Below are positions 47,579 to 59,759 of a DNA stretch of 64,000 nucleotides, one piece after another. The position numbers were made by a program, and so were the translations under genes. A model generated the notes under the pieces. It was not told where the DNA came from. It saw only the letters and a list, made by a program, of their open reading frames with translations, and did not search any database. The first letter of the stretch is position 1. Every line of letters begins with the position of its first letter. Source of the DNA: Nocardioides humilatus (GTDB lineage: Bacteria; Actinomycetota; Actinomycetes; Propionibacteriales; Nocardioidaceae); contig NZ_VUJV01000003.1 of the NCBI RefSeq assembly GCF_008373755.1, positions 248,001 to 312,000 on the forward strand. The letters are read 5' to 3'.

Positions 47579-47833
47579 TCACTCCGACGGGACGATGTTG
47601 ACGACCTTGCGGCCGCGGCGGGTGCCGAACTCGACCGCGCCCGCGGCAAGCGCGAACAGGGTGTCGTCGCCACCACGGCCGACGTTGGAGCCGGGGTGGA
47701 AGTGGGTGCCACGCTGGCGGACGATGATCTCGCCCGCGTTGACGACCTGGCCGCCGAAGCGCTTCACGCCGAGTCGCTGAGCGTTGGAGTCGCGGCCGTT
47801 CTTGGTGGACGCCGCGCCCTTTTTGTGTGCCAT
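47579..47833 (-). CDS. rpmA: 50S ribosomal protein L27
   Basis: An 84-residue protein [21 protein letters not shown] with the family signature [22 protein letters not shown], near the peptidyl-transferase centre. AAGGA upstream of ATG 47833. Second gene after rplU, with 35 bp between them. The N terminus starts directly with the mature-type sequence, without the cleavable Firmicutes extension. Confidence 0.97.
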   Translation of the reverse strand: MAHKKGAASTKNGRDSNAQRLGVKRFGGQVVNAGEIIVRQRGTHFHPGSNVGRGGDDTLFALAAGAVEFGTRRGRKVVNIVPSE

Positions 47834-47868
47834 CTGTTCAGTCCTTCAGGTGACGAGTCCGGAGAGAC

Positions 47869-48171
47869 TCAGAGCTTGATGTCGGTGACCTTGACCTGGG
47901 TGTACTTCTGGCGGTGACCCTGCCGCTTCTTGTAACCGGTCTTGTTCTTGTACTTCTGGATGATGATCTTCGGGCCCTTGGTGGCGCCGAGGACCTCGAC
48001 GGTCACCGCAGCCTTGTCGAGACCGGTGGTGGTGACGGTCTCGCCGTCCACCGCCATGACCACGGGCAGGGTCAGGGTGTCACCGACGGCCGTGGAGACC
48101 TTGTCGATCTCGATGACGTCGCCGACAACGACCTTCTGCTGCTTCGCGCCTGCGCGCACGATCGCGTACAC
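47869..48171 (-). CDS. rplU: 50S ribosomal protein L21
   Basis: A 100-residue L21. The GTG at 48171 gives [20 protein letters not shown], the standard start, and AAGGAG lies about 7 nt upstream. A longer reading from ATG 48186 adds five residues and would place that ribosome binding site inside the gene, so it is rejected. C-terminal [21 protein letters not shown] is the RNA-binding region. First gene of rplU-rpmA-obgE-proB. Confidence 0.96.
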   Translation of the reverse strand: MYAIVRAGAKQQKVVVGDVIEIDKVSTAVGDTLTLPVVMAVDGETVTTTGLDKAAVTVEVLGATKGPKIIIQKYKNKTGYKKRQGHRQKYTQVKVTDIKL

Positions 48172-48294
48172 CGCGGTCTCCTTCATCTTCTTCTCGTCTG
48201 GGTCTGCGGCACACCACGACCTCGCCCGCGCCGTTTGGTGCGGTTGAAGTTGGGATGCCAGGCAGAAAGGCACGCCGAGGCGGGCCGACGTTCA

Positions 48295-48323
48295 ATAGTA
48301 CGGATCAGCGCTGGCCACGGCAA
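48295..48323 (-). promoter_or_regulatory. Sigma70-type promoter of the rplU operon
   Basis: On the minus strand, TTGCCG (48323-48318) and TACTAT (48300-48295) are separated by exactly 17 bp. Transcription would begin near 48288, giving a leader of about 117 nt before rplU. A small CGCCC/GGGCG hairpin (48346-48359) lies just downstream of the rne stop. Confidence 0.75.
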
Positions 48324-48364
48324 AACGCCGGGCACCGTTGCGACCCGCCCTACCGGGCGTCAGC

Positions 48365-51562
<3,198 letters not shown>

Positions 51563-52052
51563 GCGCTGCTCCTCGACCGGCCTGCCTCGTGGACGGGCCG
51601 GTCATGTCATCGCCGCGCGTCCCGGCGAGCCGGGCCGACGGCGCAAGCCTTCGGTAGCACGACACCCTCCGCAGAGCGTCACTGATGGCCGGGGCCTGCC
51701 TGCCGCGGTCGCATGTTCCGGTTTCCGGCCGGTCGGATCGCTGTCACCGATCCATTACTGCGTCGCGGTCTAGCGAGGTCTCGGACCTCCACTGTGCCGA
51801 CCCGTCTGACTGCTACGGGACCGGCGAGAACGTCGTCGGAACGGTCCGTCGCGTTCCTCTTCGGGAGGGCCGCGCTCGGGGCCGATCTGTGGCGAGTATC
51901 GCACAAGGGGCAACCGGCGTCGGTATTGCAACCCACTTCGACCCCCTCGGTGCGGCTCGGCGTGTCTCCGCATTTTCGTGTGCCGGGCGCGTTCCGGTGA
52001 TCTACTCGAAGGCGCTCCCGGGGCCGAAACCGATGTCATGGGGATGATCTCA
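51563..52052. other. 490-bp intergenic region between rne and an RTX-like gene
   Basis: The region holds the divergent promoters of rne and the RTX-like gene at 52053. It is less GC-rich than its surroundings in places and lacks a convincing ORF, tRNA or repeat. Short reading frames (such as 51685-52047) have no ribosome binding site or known motif. A long 5' leader for rne is possible, since RNase E mRNAs often have one, but no structure was identified by eye. Confidence 0.5.
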
Positions 52053-53831
52053 ATGAACCTTCGCCGTACGCCGTTGCGCCTGCTCATGGTCGCCGCCGTC
52101 ACTCTCGCCAGCTTCGTCGGAGTGGTCACGGGCGCACCGACGGCCTCCGCTGTGGGCGCCACCATCGTCGCCATCGAGGGCGACACGCTCACCGTCACCT
52201 CCCCGCCGGGCCTGATCAATACCATCAGCGTCGGCCGGGACGGCACGACCTTCAAGGTCAAGGATCTCTCCTCCCCCTACCTGGCCGGTGGCGGATGCAC
52301 GCCAGGTGCGGGGGGCTGGATCGACTGTCCGGGGAGTGGCGTCCAAGCGGTCGAGGTGGATCTCGGCGACCAAAACGACTACCTGTACTTCTCGAGCCTC
52401 GAGGGCCTGTCGACGTGGGTGGATCTGGGACCGGGCGACGACTTCGTCCAGGACGACAAGAGCGACGACATCATCAACGGCGGCGCTGGCAACGACCTCG
52501 TGTCGCTGCAGGCCGGAGGAGCGGACTGGGTCTTCGGCGAGGACGGCGCCGACGTCGTGTCGTACTACTGCACCACGGCGCCAAGCTTCTGCACAGGCAC
52601 CGGCGGGGTGTCGGTCACCCTGGACGGACGGCCCAACGACGGGCCAGCAGGAGAGCACGACTTCATCGATCCCCGCACGGAACAGGTGATCGGCACCGGG
52701 GACGACGACGTCCTTATCGGCAACGGTCGACCCAACGACCTACTCGCACGTGAGGGTAACGACGTGGTGGACGGGCGAGGGGGTGACGACCACCTCGACG
52801 GCGGTCACGGCGACGACACCATACGTAGCAGCACGAAGGACGGGGCTGACGTCATCGTGGCGGGCGCTGGCACCGACACCGTCGACTACTCCGCCCGGTC
52901 CGCCGCCGTGAAAGTACGGCTCACCGGCGCGGTGAGTGGCGAAGTAGGCGAGGGCGACACACTCGACCCCGACCTCGAAAGGGTGTTGACGGGATCGGGA
53001 GCGGACGACATCTCCTTCGAGGCGGCTGCAGCACGAGGTCCTTCCGACCCGCCGGTCCAGGTCTCGGCAGGAGCGGGGAACGACAAGGTCACGGGTTCGC
53101 CCTATGCCGACATCCTCCGCGGAGAAGCAGGCTCCGACACCGTCTCCGGCCTGGCCGGCAACGACACCCTCGACGGCGGCACCGCCAACGACGTCTTCAA
53201 CGGCGGCTCCGGCACGGACACCGCCGACTACACCTCGCGGATCGGCGGGATCAGCATCGACCTCGACGGGGTCGCCGACGACGGCAACGTGGCGGTCAAC
53301 GAGGGCGACAACGTGAAGGCGGACGTCGAGAACCTCCTCGGCGGAGCCGGCCCTGACACGCTGACCGGTTCCAACTACGCCAACGTGCTCGACGGCGGCG
53401 CCGGAGCCGACACCCTCAACGGACTGGGCAGCAACGACACCCTGCGCGACGGCGGCGGCAACGCTGACGTTCTTGTCGGAGGGGCCGGGATCGACGTCGC
53501 CGACTACGGCACGCGCACCACGGGCCTGACGATCGACCTCGACGGCATTGCCGACGACGGCACCACCGGCGGGAGCGAGAACGACAACGTCCAGGCCGAT
53601 ATCGAGATTCTCAGGCTCGGATCAGGCGCCGATGTCGTCACCGGAAGTGCGTCGGCCAACGTCATCTATGGCCATCACGGCAACGACTCCATCGATGGCG
53701 GCGCGGGCAGCGACACCCTCTACGGCGAGGAGGGCAACGACACGCTGACCGGCGGTACCGGGACCGACACCGTCAACGGCGGCAACGGCACCGACTCCTG
53801 TTTCGGGGAGACCCAGGTCGGCTGCCCCTGA
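52053..53831 (+). CDS. Secreted RTX-like calcium-binding repeat protein
   Basis: A 592-residue secreted protein. ATG 52053 is preferred because GGGGA lies 8 nt upstream; it gives MNLRRTPLRLLMVAAVTLASFVGVVTGAPTASA (signal peptide). After a beta-rich start, many GGxGxDxxx nonapeptides follow (GGAGNDLVSL, GRGGDDHLDGGHGDDTI, AGNDTLDGGTANDVFNGGSGTDTADY, GGAGSDTLYGEEGNDTLTGGTGTDTVNGGNGTD). Two repeats of an 80-residue unit (DYTSRIGGISIDLDGVADDGN, DYGTRTTGLTIDLDGIADDGT) show internal duplication. The largest of three RTX-like proteins here. Confidence 0.87.
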   Translation: MNLRRTPLRLLMVAAVTLASFVGVVTGAPTASAVGATIVAIEGDTLTVTSPPGLINTISVGRDGTTFKVKDLSSPYLAGGGCTPGAGGWIDCPGSGVQAVEVDLGDQNDYLYFSSLEGLSTWVDLGPGDDFVQDDKSDDIINGGAGNDLVSLQAGGADWVFGEDGADVVSYYCTTAPSFCTGTGGVSVTLDGRPNDGPAGEHDFIDPRTEQVIGTGDDDVLIGNGRPNDLLAREGNDVVDGRGGDDHLDGGHGDDTIRSSTKDGADVIVAGAGTDTVDYSARSAAVKVRLTGAVSGEVGEGDTLDPDLERVLTGSGADDISFEAAAARGPSDPPVQVSAGAGNDKVTGSPYADILRGEAGSDTVSGLAGNDTLDGGTANDVFNGGSGTDTADYTSRIGGISIDLDGVADDGNVAVNEGDNVKADVENLLGGAGPDTLTGSNYANVLDGGAGADTLNGLGSNDTLRDGGGNADVLVGGAGIDVADYGTRTTGLTIDLDGIADDGTTGGSENDNVQADIEILRLGSGADVVTGSASANVIYGHHGNDSIDGGAGSDTLYGEEGNDTLTGGTGTDTVNGGNGTDSCFGETQVGCP

Positions 53832-53838
53832 CCTCGAC

Positions 53839-54552
53839 TCAGGCGAGCGGGTCGCCCACGGCCCCTGTGGCCTCGTCGAGCGGTCCCTGCGAGAGGCGGG
53901 TCAGCAGGGCGGTCGCGGTCGCGGCGAAGCCCGCGACGGCGGCCAGTCCCGAGAGGACGTCGTCGGGTCGCACGGCGGGCACCGTGTGGCGCAGCACCAG
54001 CGCGAGGGCCGGCTCGCCCGCGGCGTCGGTGACCTCGAGCGAGACCACCGCGGCCCGGCAGTCGAAGCTGCGCAGCCCCTTCTTGGTCATCCGCTCGACC
54101 AGCACCGAATCGGTCGCCAGGAAGCTCGCGGCGGCTGCGGCCACGGCGGCCGGGTCCGACCCCCGCAACTCGACCAGCCAGGTGCTGGCAGTGAGGAGGT
54201 CGGAGAGCGATCCACCGGGCGACTCCACGATGGTCGCCACGTCGAGGCCGTCGGGCAGCGCGGCGTCGAGCGCGCGGCCGATCTCCTCAGGGTCGCGGCG
54301 CTCGGCCAGGCCCAGCTCGAAGTACTCCGCCTCGCTCGCCGCTCCCGTCGGGGACGCGCCGGCGTAGGAGATCCGCGGGTGGGGGTGGAAGCCCGACGAG
54401 TAGGCCATCGGGATCTCTGCCCGGAAGACGGCGCGCTCCACGGCGCGGCTCACGTCGCGGTGGCTCGTGAACCGCAGTCGGCCTCGCTTGGCGTAGCGGA
54501 TCCGCAGCCGCTGGACGGGCGGGGCCTGCTGCTCGGGCTGCTGACGACTCAC
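53839..54552 (-). CDS. DUF2344 (TIGR03936) radical-SAM-associated protein
   Basis: A 237-residue protein starting with GTG at 54552. The motifs RLRIRYAKRGRLRFTSHRDVSRAVERAVFRAEIPMAYSSGFHPHPRISYA are diagnostic of the DUF2344 family, which nearly always accompanies a TIGR03960 radical SAM protein (here at 59760). Both are thought to act in an unknown RNA or ribosome-linked modification. It lies between the RTX gene and a winged-helix gene; its partner is 5.2 kb away instead of adjacent. Confidence 0.92.
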   Translation of the reverse strand: MSRQQPEQQAPPVQRLRIRYAKRGRLRFTSHRDVSRAVERAVFRAEIPMAYSSGFHPHPRISYAGASPTGAASEAEYFELGLAERRDPEEIGRALDAALPDGLDVATIVESPGGSLSDLLTASTWLVELRGSDPAAVAAAAASFLATDSVLVERMTKKGLRSFDCRAAVVSLEVTDAAGEPALALVLRHTVPAVRPDDVLSGLAAVAGFAATATALLTRLSQGPLDEATGAVGDPLA

Positions 54553-54568
54553 AGGCCGAAATCTTAGG

Positions 54569-55750
54569 TCAGGACAGCGCCGCGCCCTTCATCTGTGGAG
54601 ATGCGTAGACGTTGACGATCCGGACCCCGTCGAGCCAGGTCGTGAGCCGCTCGGCCTCCAGGTCGAGGGCTGCGGTCGCCTCGGCGGGGAGGTCGTGGCG
54701 GAGGAGCACGCGGACCACACCGGCGTCGTCCTGCACCCAGCAACCGACGACCCGCCCGTCCCACCAGGCCGTGTTGCCGGCGTTGCCGTTGCGGTCGAAC
54801 AGGAAGGGCACGTCGGCGCCGTCGAGGTAGAACCCGCGCTCCTTCCAGCCCATGACGGTCGGATCGAGGGTCGGCAGCAGCGCCGCCCACGGCTCCACCG
54901 CGGGCGCCGGCTCGACATCGTCAGGAAGCACCCAACCGACGCCTCCCCCGTCGAGGGAGACCTCGACCGCGCCCACATCGACCAGCGCACGGCGCACGAT
55001 CCCCTTCGTCGCCCCGAGCCACCACACGATGTCGGTCTCCGTGCCGGGCCCGAAGGTCGTGAGCCAACGGCGGACGAGCTCGGCATAGCCCTCGTCGCCC
55101 GGCCACGGCTCCCCGGCGTCCCCGACCCAGCGGTCGGTGCGCACCCAGGTGGGCTTGTTGAGCCGCCAGTGACCGGCATTGGCGCCTCGGACGACCCGTC
55201 CCTCAGCGCCCAGCGTCGTCATCACCCAGGCGCCGATCGGGAACTCGCCCGACCATTTCTTGTCCGGGGCACCGTGCGTGAAGCGGCCGTCGAGCTCCGG
55301 CACCAGCGCACGCAGCTCCCGCGTGGTGCGCGCCGTCCCGTCAGCCATCGCGGCGAGGACGTCAGCAGTCACGGTGTCGATCCACTCGTCGGGCGCCGCA
55401 GAGATGCTCGCCTGCACCACCCACTTCGCCAGTTGCTGGCGCTGCTGCCCCGCTACCCGGGCCGCCGCACTCCCCCAGGCCGCCGGCAGCAGGTCGCGCG
55501 GGAAGACGAACAGGGTGCGGCGCATGGCGAGCTGCTTGACGATCGCGCGCTCGTCGTAGAGGGCGGCCTCCACGTCGGCCACGGCGACGCCCGGGACCCG
55601 CGCCCAGAGCGACAGGTGGACGGTGGCTGCCTCGGTCGCGTGCAGCACGGTCATCGCCCGCGTGGCCGCGACGACGTCCGGGAAGCCGTCGGCGAGCCCG
55701 TGGCGACGGGCCAGTCGGGCGCGTCGCTCCGCGTCGTCGATGTGCCGCAT
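54569..55750 (-). CDS. Winged-helix DNA-binding domain protein (HTH_42/YcaQ-like)
   Basis: A 393-residue protein of the HTH_42 family. Family blocks are LWARVPGVAVADVEAALYDERAIVKQLAMRRTLFVFPRDLLPA, FTHGAPDKKWSGEFPIGAWVM, RRWLTTFGPGTETDIVWWLG and the C-terminal NAGNTAWWDGRVVGCWVQDD. Relatives such as E. coli YcaQ/AlkX are DNA glycosylases that unhook interstrand crosslinks, so a DNA-repair role is possible. Ends 16 bp before the DUF2344 start on the same strand, so they may be co-transcribed. Confidence 0.85.
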   Translation of the reverse strand: MRHIDDAERRARLARRHGLADGFPDVVAATRAMTVLHATEAATVHLSLWARVPGVAVADVEAALYDERAIVKQLAMRRTLFVFPRDLLPAAWGSAAARVAGQQRQQLAKWVVQASISAAPDEWIDTVTADVLAAMADGTARTTRELRALVPELDGRFTHGAPDKKWSGEFPIGAWVMTTLGAEGRVVRGANAGHWRLNKPTWVRTDRWVGDAGEPWPGDEGYAELVRRWLTTFGPGTETDIVWWLGATKGIVRRALVDVGAVEVSLDGGGVGWVLPDDVEPAPAVEPWAALLPTLDPTVMGWKERGFYLDGADVPFLFDRNGNAGNTAWWDGRVVGCWVQDDAGVVRVLLRHDLPAEATAALDLEAERLTTWLDGVRIVNVYASPQMKGAALS

Positions 55751-55854
55751 GCCGCCATCCTCGCTGAGGCCACCGACACGATCCCACCGACACGAGGGCC
55801 GCCACGGGCGCGGGAAACCGCCCCGACGGGCACGGCACGCCGTACTCTCCTCCC

Positions 55855-56508
55855 GTGAGCAACCCTTACGGCAACGACCCCTACGGCCAGCAGCCCGCCA
55901 ACCCCTACGGTGCAGGCGGCGCCCCCGGCGGCAGCTTCGAGCAGCCCAAGACCGATGGCGTGTCCATCGCAGCGCTCGTCACGAGCCTCATCTGCTGCGC
56001 GCCCGTGGGCGTCATCTTGGGCTTCGTCGGCATCAGCCGGACGAAGAACGGCCAGCGGAAGGGTCGCGGTCTCGCGATCACCGGTCTGGTGGTCGGCCTC
56101 ATCGGCACCCTCGTCTGGGTCGGCATCGGCATCGCCGCGATCGCCGGCGTGGCGTGGTTCGACTCGCTCGTCCTGCCCGACGAGGCGAAGGTCGGCCAGT
56201 GCATCGACGTCACCGAGGACGACGGCGACGTGCTGATGTATGAGAAGGAGTGCTCCGAGAAGCACGACGCCGAGATCGTTGCCGTCGCCAAGGTCGACTC
56301 CGACAACCAGGACGCGATCAACGAGGCCATGACCGGCTACTGCGTCGGCCTCATCTCCGACGAGGACGCCGTGAAGCTCACCCCCTACCTCGGGGCTGAC
56401 TTCGGCAACCTCAAGGCCGTCATCGAGCACCCCAACGGCGCCAAGGTCGGCGACCACCTCGTCTGCTACATCGAGCCTGACGACAAGCTCGACAAGTCGA
56501 TCCTCTGA
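55855..56508 (+). CDS. Membrane protein, DUF4190 + septum-formation-like domain (paralogue 1)
   Basis: A 217-residue protein starting with GTG. A Pro/Gly/Tyr-rich N terminus (NPYGNDPYGQQPANPYG) is followed by two helices (about 36-58 and 70-95) with GRTKNGQ-like loop SRTKNGQRKGRG, the DUF4190 pattern. The extracellular part has VGQCIDVTEDDGDVL, then KECSEKHDAEIVAVAKV and CYIEPDD, the Cys-x-x-H-x-x-E pattern of septum-formation-type domains. First of five tandem related genes. Function not established. Confidence 0.85.
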   Translation: MSNPYGNDPYGQQPANPYGAGGAPGGSFEQPKTDGVSIAALVTSLICCAPVGVILGFVGISRTKNGQRKGRGLAITGLVVGLIGTLVWVGIGIAAIAGVAWFDSLVLPDEAKVGQCIDVTEDDGDVLMYEKECSEKHDAEIVAVAKVDSDNQDAINEAMTGYCVGLISDEDAVKLTPYLGADFGNLKAVIEHPNGAKVGDHLVCYIEPDDKLDKSIL

Positions 56509-56519
56509 CCTGACGAGGG

Positions 56520-57191
56520 ATGAGCAACCCCTACGGCCCCCCTGAGCCCGGGGAGCAGCAGCAGCCCTACTCGCCCTACGGGACCAATCCGTACGGCGGC
56601 GCGCCCGCGTCGCCCTACGGAGCCCCGGGCGCCAGCCAGGGGCTCGACGCCGTCTCGATCACTGGCTTCGTCTTCAGCCTGTTGTGCTGCACCGGGTTCG
56701 TGGGCGTCATCCTCGGCATCATCGGCCTGAGCCGTACCAAGAACGGCGTGCGGCAGGGCCGGTGGGCAGCCATCGCGGCCATCGTGATCGGCATCGTCGG
56801 CAGCCTGGCCACCATCGCGAGCCTCGTGTTCTTCGTGTGGTTCGGCACCAGCACCGTCTTCATCGACAGCGCCGACGTCGGCCAGTGCGTCAACGTCGAC
56901 GAGCTCGGCAACCAGGACGCCACACTGTGGGAGAAGGACTGCGACGAGTCGCACGATGCGGAGATCGCCGCCACCGGCACCTTCACGTCCGACGAGGTCG
57001 ACGCCTACGACGACAACGACCCGGCCGCGCTCTGCGCTGACCGGATCCGCACCGACTACGCGACGGCCTACGCCACGGGCGACTACTACCTCGGCATCGT
57101 CTTCGAGGCCTCCGAGCCCGACACCGGTGACGACTTCGTCTGCTTCCTCGAGCGCAAGGACGGCACTGATCTCGAGCAGTCGATCGGCTGA
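56520..57191 (+). CDS. Membrane protein, DUF4190 + septum-formation-like domain (paralogue 2)
   Basis: A 223-residue paralogue of the preceding gene, 11 bp downstream. N-terminal NPYG repeats, two helices with LSRTKNGVRQGRW between them, then VGQCVNVDELGNQDATLWEKDCDESHDAEIAATGTF and a C-terminal FVCFLERKDGTDLEQSIG. The conserved Cys-H-E pattern is retained. The strong similarity to gene 55855 points to tandem duplication. Confidence 0.87.
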   Translation: MSNPYGPPEPGEQQQPYSPYGTNPYGGAPASPYGAPGASQGLDAVSITGFVFSLLCCTGFVGVILGIIGLSRTKNGVRQGRWAAIAAIVIGIVGSLATIASLVFFVWFGTSTVFIDSADVGQCVNVDELGNQDATLWEKDCDESHDAEIAATGTFTSDEVDAYDDNDPAALCADRIRTDYATAYATGDYYLGIVFEASEPDTGDDFVCFLERKDGTDLEQSIG

Positions 57192-57220
57192 ACCAGCACG
57201 TCTTCTTGGGGGACAATTAC

Positions 57221-58009
57221 ATGGACGACACTCCTGACGGCGGCGACCTGACGCCGCCCGGACCGCCGCCTTCGGCCACGCCCGAACCGGAACGACCGAC
57301 CGGCGGACTGTCGATGGACGACTGGATCGCCGCACAGCGGAGCCGACCGGCCGAGCCGCGGGGTTTCCCCCAGGCGGACCTTCCGCACGCGTCGCCGTAC
57401 GCGCCGATGCCGCCGCTGGGCTCCCCGCCTCCCGTTCGCGAGTTCGATCGGGCCTCGCTGGTCGGCTTCGCCCTGTCGCTGACCGGGATCGCGTCGATCG
57501 TCGGTGTCGTCCTGGGCGTGCTCGGACTGCGCCGCACTGCCGACGGCACCAAGGACGGGCGTTGGGCGGCGATCCTGGCGGTCGTGATCGGCCTCGTTGC
57601 GACCCTCGGCATCGTCGTGGCGGTGGCAGGCATGGTTTGGTTCCGCGACAACGTGCGGACGACCGCGCGCGTCGAGGCCGGCACGTGTGTCGACGTCGAC
57701 GACTCCGACGGCGTCCTGTTCTTCCCGCGCAGTTGCACCAGTCCCCATCACGGTGAGGTCGTCGCCACCGGCAAGTTCCGCGGCCGCGCGGCCATCGCCA
57801 TCATCAACGCACCCGCCGCTCAATTCTGCTTCGCGATGGCGGACGAGGGCTACCGGCGGGCCGCACGGACGGGCGACTACTCCGTGAGCCTCGTCTTCAG
57901 CGCCGAGGAGCGCGGCCACCCAGGTCCCGACGACTCGTTCGCGTGCTACTACTCCCGACGGGATGGCCTTTCACTGGACGAGCCGATCCCGACGGGAGCG
58001 GGCTCATGA
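57221..58009 (+). CDS. Membrane protein, DUF4190 + septum-formation-like domain (paralogue 3)
   Basis: A 262-residue paralogue. ATG 57221 is chosen because GGGGGA lies 7 nt upstream; a TTG at 57206 is possible. A long Pro-rich N terminus (PPPSATPEPERPTGG) precedes two helices (LVGFALSLTGIASIVGVVLGVLGLRR and WAAILAVVIGLVATLGIVV). The extracellular domain has VEAGTCVDVDDSDGVLFFPRSCTSPHHGEVVATGKF. The next gene overlaps its stop (ATGA). Confidence 0.86.
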   Translation: MDDTPDGGDLTPPGPPPSATPEPERPTGGLSMDDWIAAQRSRPAEPRGFPQADLPHASPYAPMPPLGSPPPVREFDRASLVGFALSLTGIASIVGVVLGVLGLRRTADGTKDGRWAAILAVVIGLVATLGIVVAVAGMVWFRDNVRTTARVEAGTCVDVDDSDGVLFFPRSCTSPHHGEVVATGKFRGRAAIAIINAPAAQFCFAMADEGYRRAARTGDYSVSLVFSAEERGHPGPDDSFACYYSRRDGLSLDEPIPTGAGS

Positions 58010-58701
58010 GCGGCACCGGTCTCGGGGGCCAGCCTCCCGCCGCACCGGTCAGGCCGTCTCAATCCAACGCGGTCTGGTCCTTCGTCCTTGCCTTGCTGGG
58101 CGGTTGTTGCTGCATGATCCCGACGGTCATCGGCATCGTCATGGGGTTCAAGGTCATCAACCGGAGCGAGTTCGAGGGCGTCGACCATGGCCGCGCGTGG
58201 GGTGTCGCCGCAGTGAGCGTCGGATTCGCCCACATCGGCCTCGTCATCGCCTCGGTGCTCTTCTACTTCGGCACCGATGCCGATGCCTTCGACGCTGAGC
58301 AGTACGTCACGCCGCCGACCAACGCCGACCCGACCATCCGCCAACTCGTCGAGCTGAAGCGCCGCGACTGCTTCAACGACGCCGGCTTCGCCGGGGGCAC
58401 CCAGGTCGGCGTGCTCCATGTCTCCGACTGCGACGACGCGCACGACGCCGAGGTCATCGAGATCGTCCCGATCGCAAGCCTCGACTACCCGGGGCAGGCC
58501 GCGATCGACAGGCAGGCAGCCGACTGCCGGGCCGCCTTCGGCGACTACGTCGGCCTCCCATTGTCGAAGTCCAGTCTCACGTTCACCTACTACTACCCGC
58601 TACGAGCTTCCTGGACCGACCCGGCTACCCACGCGATCACCTGCGTCGCGGTCGACCCCGCCGGCAAGCTCACCGACTCGGTCTGGCAGAGCGAGCGCTG
58701 A
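58006..58701 (+). CDS. Membrane protein, DUF4190-like + Cys-rich extracellular domain (paralogue 4)
   Basis: A 231-residue protein whose ATG overlaps the previous stop by 4 nt. Two helices (AVWSFVLALLGGCCCMIPTVIGIVMG and WGVAAVSVGFAHIGLVIASVLFYF) come first, then RRDCFNDAGFAGGTQVGVLHVSDCDDAHDAEVIEIVPI, in which the Cys-x-x-x-H-D-A-E pattern of the group is kept. The C terminus has TCVAVDPAGKL. It is the most divergent of the five. Confidence 0.83.
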   Translation: MSGTGLGGQPPAAPVRPSQSNAVWSFVLALLGGCCCMIPTVIGIVMGFKVINRSEFEGVDHGRAWGVAAVSVGFAHIGLVIASVLFYFGTDADAFDAEQYVTPPTNADPTIRQLVELKRRDCFNDAGFAGGTQVGVLHVSDCDDAHDAEVIEIVPIASLDYPGQAAIDRQAADCRAAFGDYVGLPLSKSSLTFTYYYPLRASWTDPATHAITCVAVDPAGKLTDSVWQSER

Positions 58702-58752
58702 TCAGCGGCAATCCGTCGCGGCCCGGCCACAGGACCCCCTACGCTGCGGTGC

Positions 58753-59445
58753 GTGGGACAGGATCCATACGGCGGCGGGGGCGACTTCACGCCGTACCAA
58801 CCGGGTGACGCACCGGGCGGCGAACCGTCGGAGGAGACCGCCGGCCAGGCGGCGGAGACGCCCTTCGTGCCCTACGGCAATGCCGCACCGGCCCCGGCGT
58901 GGCCCGCCACCGGCACCCCGCCGCCGAAGGCGAACCGCGTCTGGCCCTGGATCATCGCCGCTGCGGTGATCGTGGCCGTCATCGCGAGCTGCTTCGGCGG
59001 CATCGTGAGCATCTTCAACACCGGCTCCGACAGCGACTCCGGCAGCGACGGCCTCCATGCCAACAACCTCCGGCCGGGTCAGTGCCTCGTCGGCACCGGC
59101 CTCGAGCGGGGCGACGAGGCGGTCGGCGCTCTCAAGGAGGTCGCGTGCGACGTCCCCCACGACGCCGAGGTCGTCGCGGTCAACCCGCTGGACGAGGAAG
59201 AGGCCGCCAGCTACGACTTCGACTCCGACACCGCTCCCCTCGACAGCTGCGAGCCCTACTTCAGCGCCCGCGCGAAGAAGCTCCTCGAGCGCGAGGACCT
59301 CTACCTCCTCGCGCTCACCGAGACCGCGACACCGTCGGCGGGCGATCAGGTGGCGTGTCTGCTCATCAACTACGACGGCACCCCGCTCGAGGGACCGGTG
59401 ATCGACCTCGTGCCCGAGTCGATCATGCCGTCGCCGACGATCTGA
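58753..59445 (+). CDS. Membrane protein with septum-formation-like domain (paralogue 5)
   Basis: A 230-residue protein starting with GTG. A proline/glycine-rich N terminus (GGGGDFTPYQPGDAPGG) leads to a single helix (about residues 58-80, WPWIIAAAVIVAVIASCFGGIV), so it lacks the two-helix DUF4190 unit. The extracellular part has RPGQCLVGTGLERGDEAVGALKEVACDVPHDAEVVAVNPL, the clearest match to septum-formation domains (C-x-x-x-H-x-A-E-V). Ends with the array; the next gene is a tiny ORF at 59569. Confidence 0.84.
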   Translation: MGQDPYGGGGDFTPYQPGDAPGGEPSEETAGQAAETPFVPYGNAAPAPAWPATGTPPPKANRVWPWIIAAAVIVAVIASCFGGIVSIFNTGSDSDSGSDGLHANNLRPGQCLVGTGLERGDEAVGALKEVACDVPHDAEVVAVNPLDEEEAASYDFDSDTAPLDSCEPYFSARAKKLLEREDLYLLALTETATPSAGDQVACLLINYDGTPLEGPVIDLVPESIMPSPTI

Positions 59446-59568
59446 GCCCGGGCTGCAGGTGGGTGTGCGGAAAAGCCATCGAGGATTAACTGCGAGAACC
59501 TGGGTAACGGCGTAGTGATTCGCGTACGGTGCGCTACTGACCGCATGCCTGCACCCGAAGGAGATCTC

Positions 59569-59754
59569 GTGGCGATCAGGGTTGTCCAGACCGACGGAAA
59601 GACCTCGACGCACAAGGACGCCGAGTCTCTCTCAGTAGCCGACGGCCACCTCTTCGTGACCGACGCGGCCGGGAAGGACCTGGCGGTCTACGCCCCGGGC
59701 CAGTGGATCACGGCCTCGAAGGCCCCTGCAGGCAAGGGCGCACCCTCGGCCTGA
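59569..59754 (+). CDS. Small hypothetical protein (61 aa)
   Basis: A 61-residue protein, MAIRVVQTDGKTSTHKDAES, from GTG 59569 with AAGGAG 6-7 nt upstream. It is compact and beta-rich, with VADGHLFVTDAAGKDLAVYAPGQW, and has no signal peptide. The promoter-proximal start 59515 or 59545 would lack a ribosome binding site. It converges closely (5 bp) on the radical SAM gene. Family not recognised. Confidence 0.65.
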   Translation: MAIRVVQTDGKTSTHKDAESLSVADGHLFVTDAAGKDLAVYAPGQWITASKAPAGKGAPSA

Positions 59755-59759
59755 CAGCG

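Noticed and set aside
51685-52047. Possible small gene in the rne upstream region
   Set aside because: No ribosome binding site, no recognised motif and no coherent composition; more likely promoter/leader DNA.
52400-53800. Repeated GGC/GAC units that look like a tandem DNA repeat or CRISPR
   Set aside because: They are codons of the RTX nonapeptides; no constant repeat with unique spacers is present.
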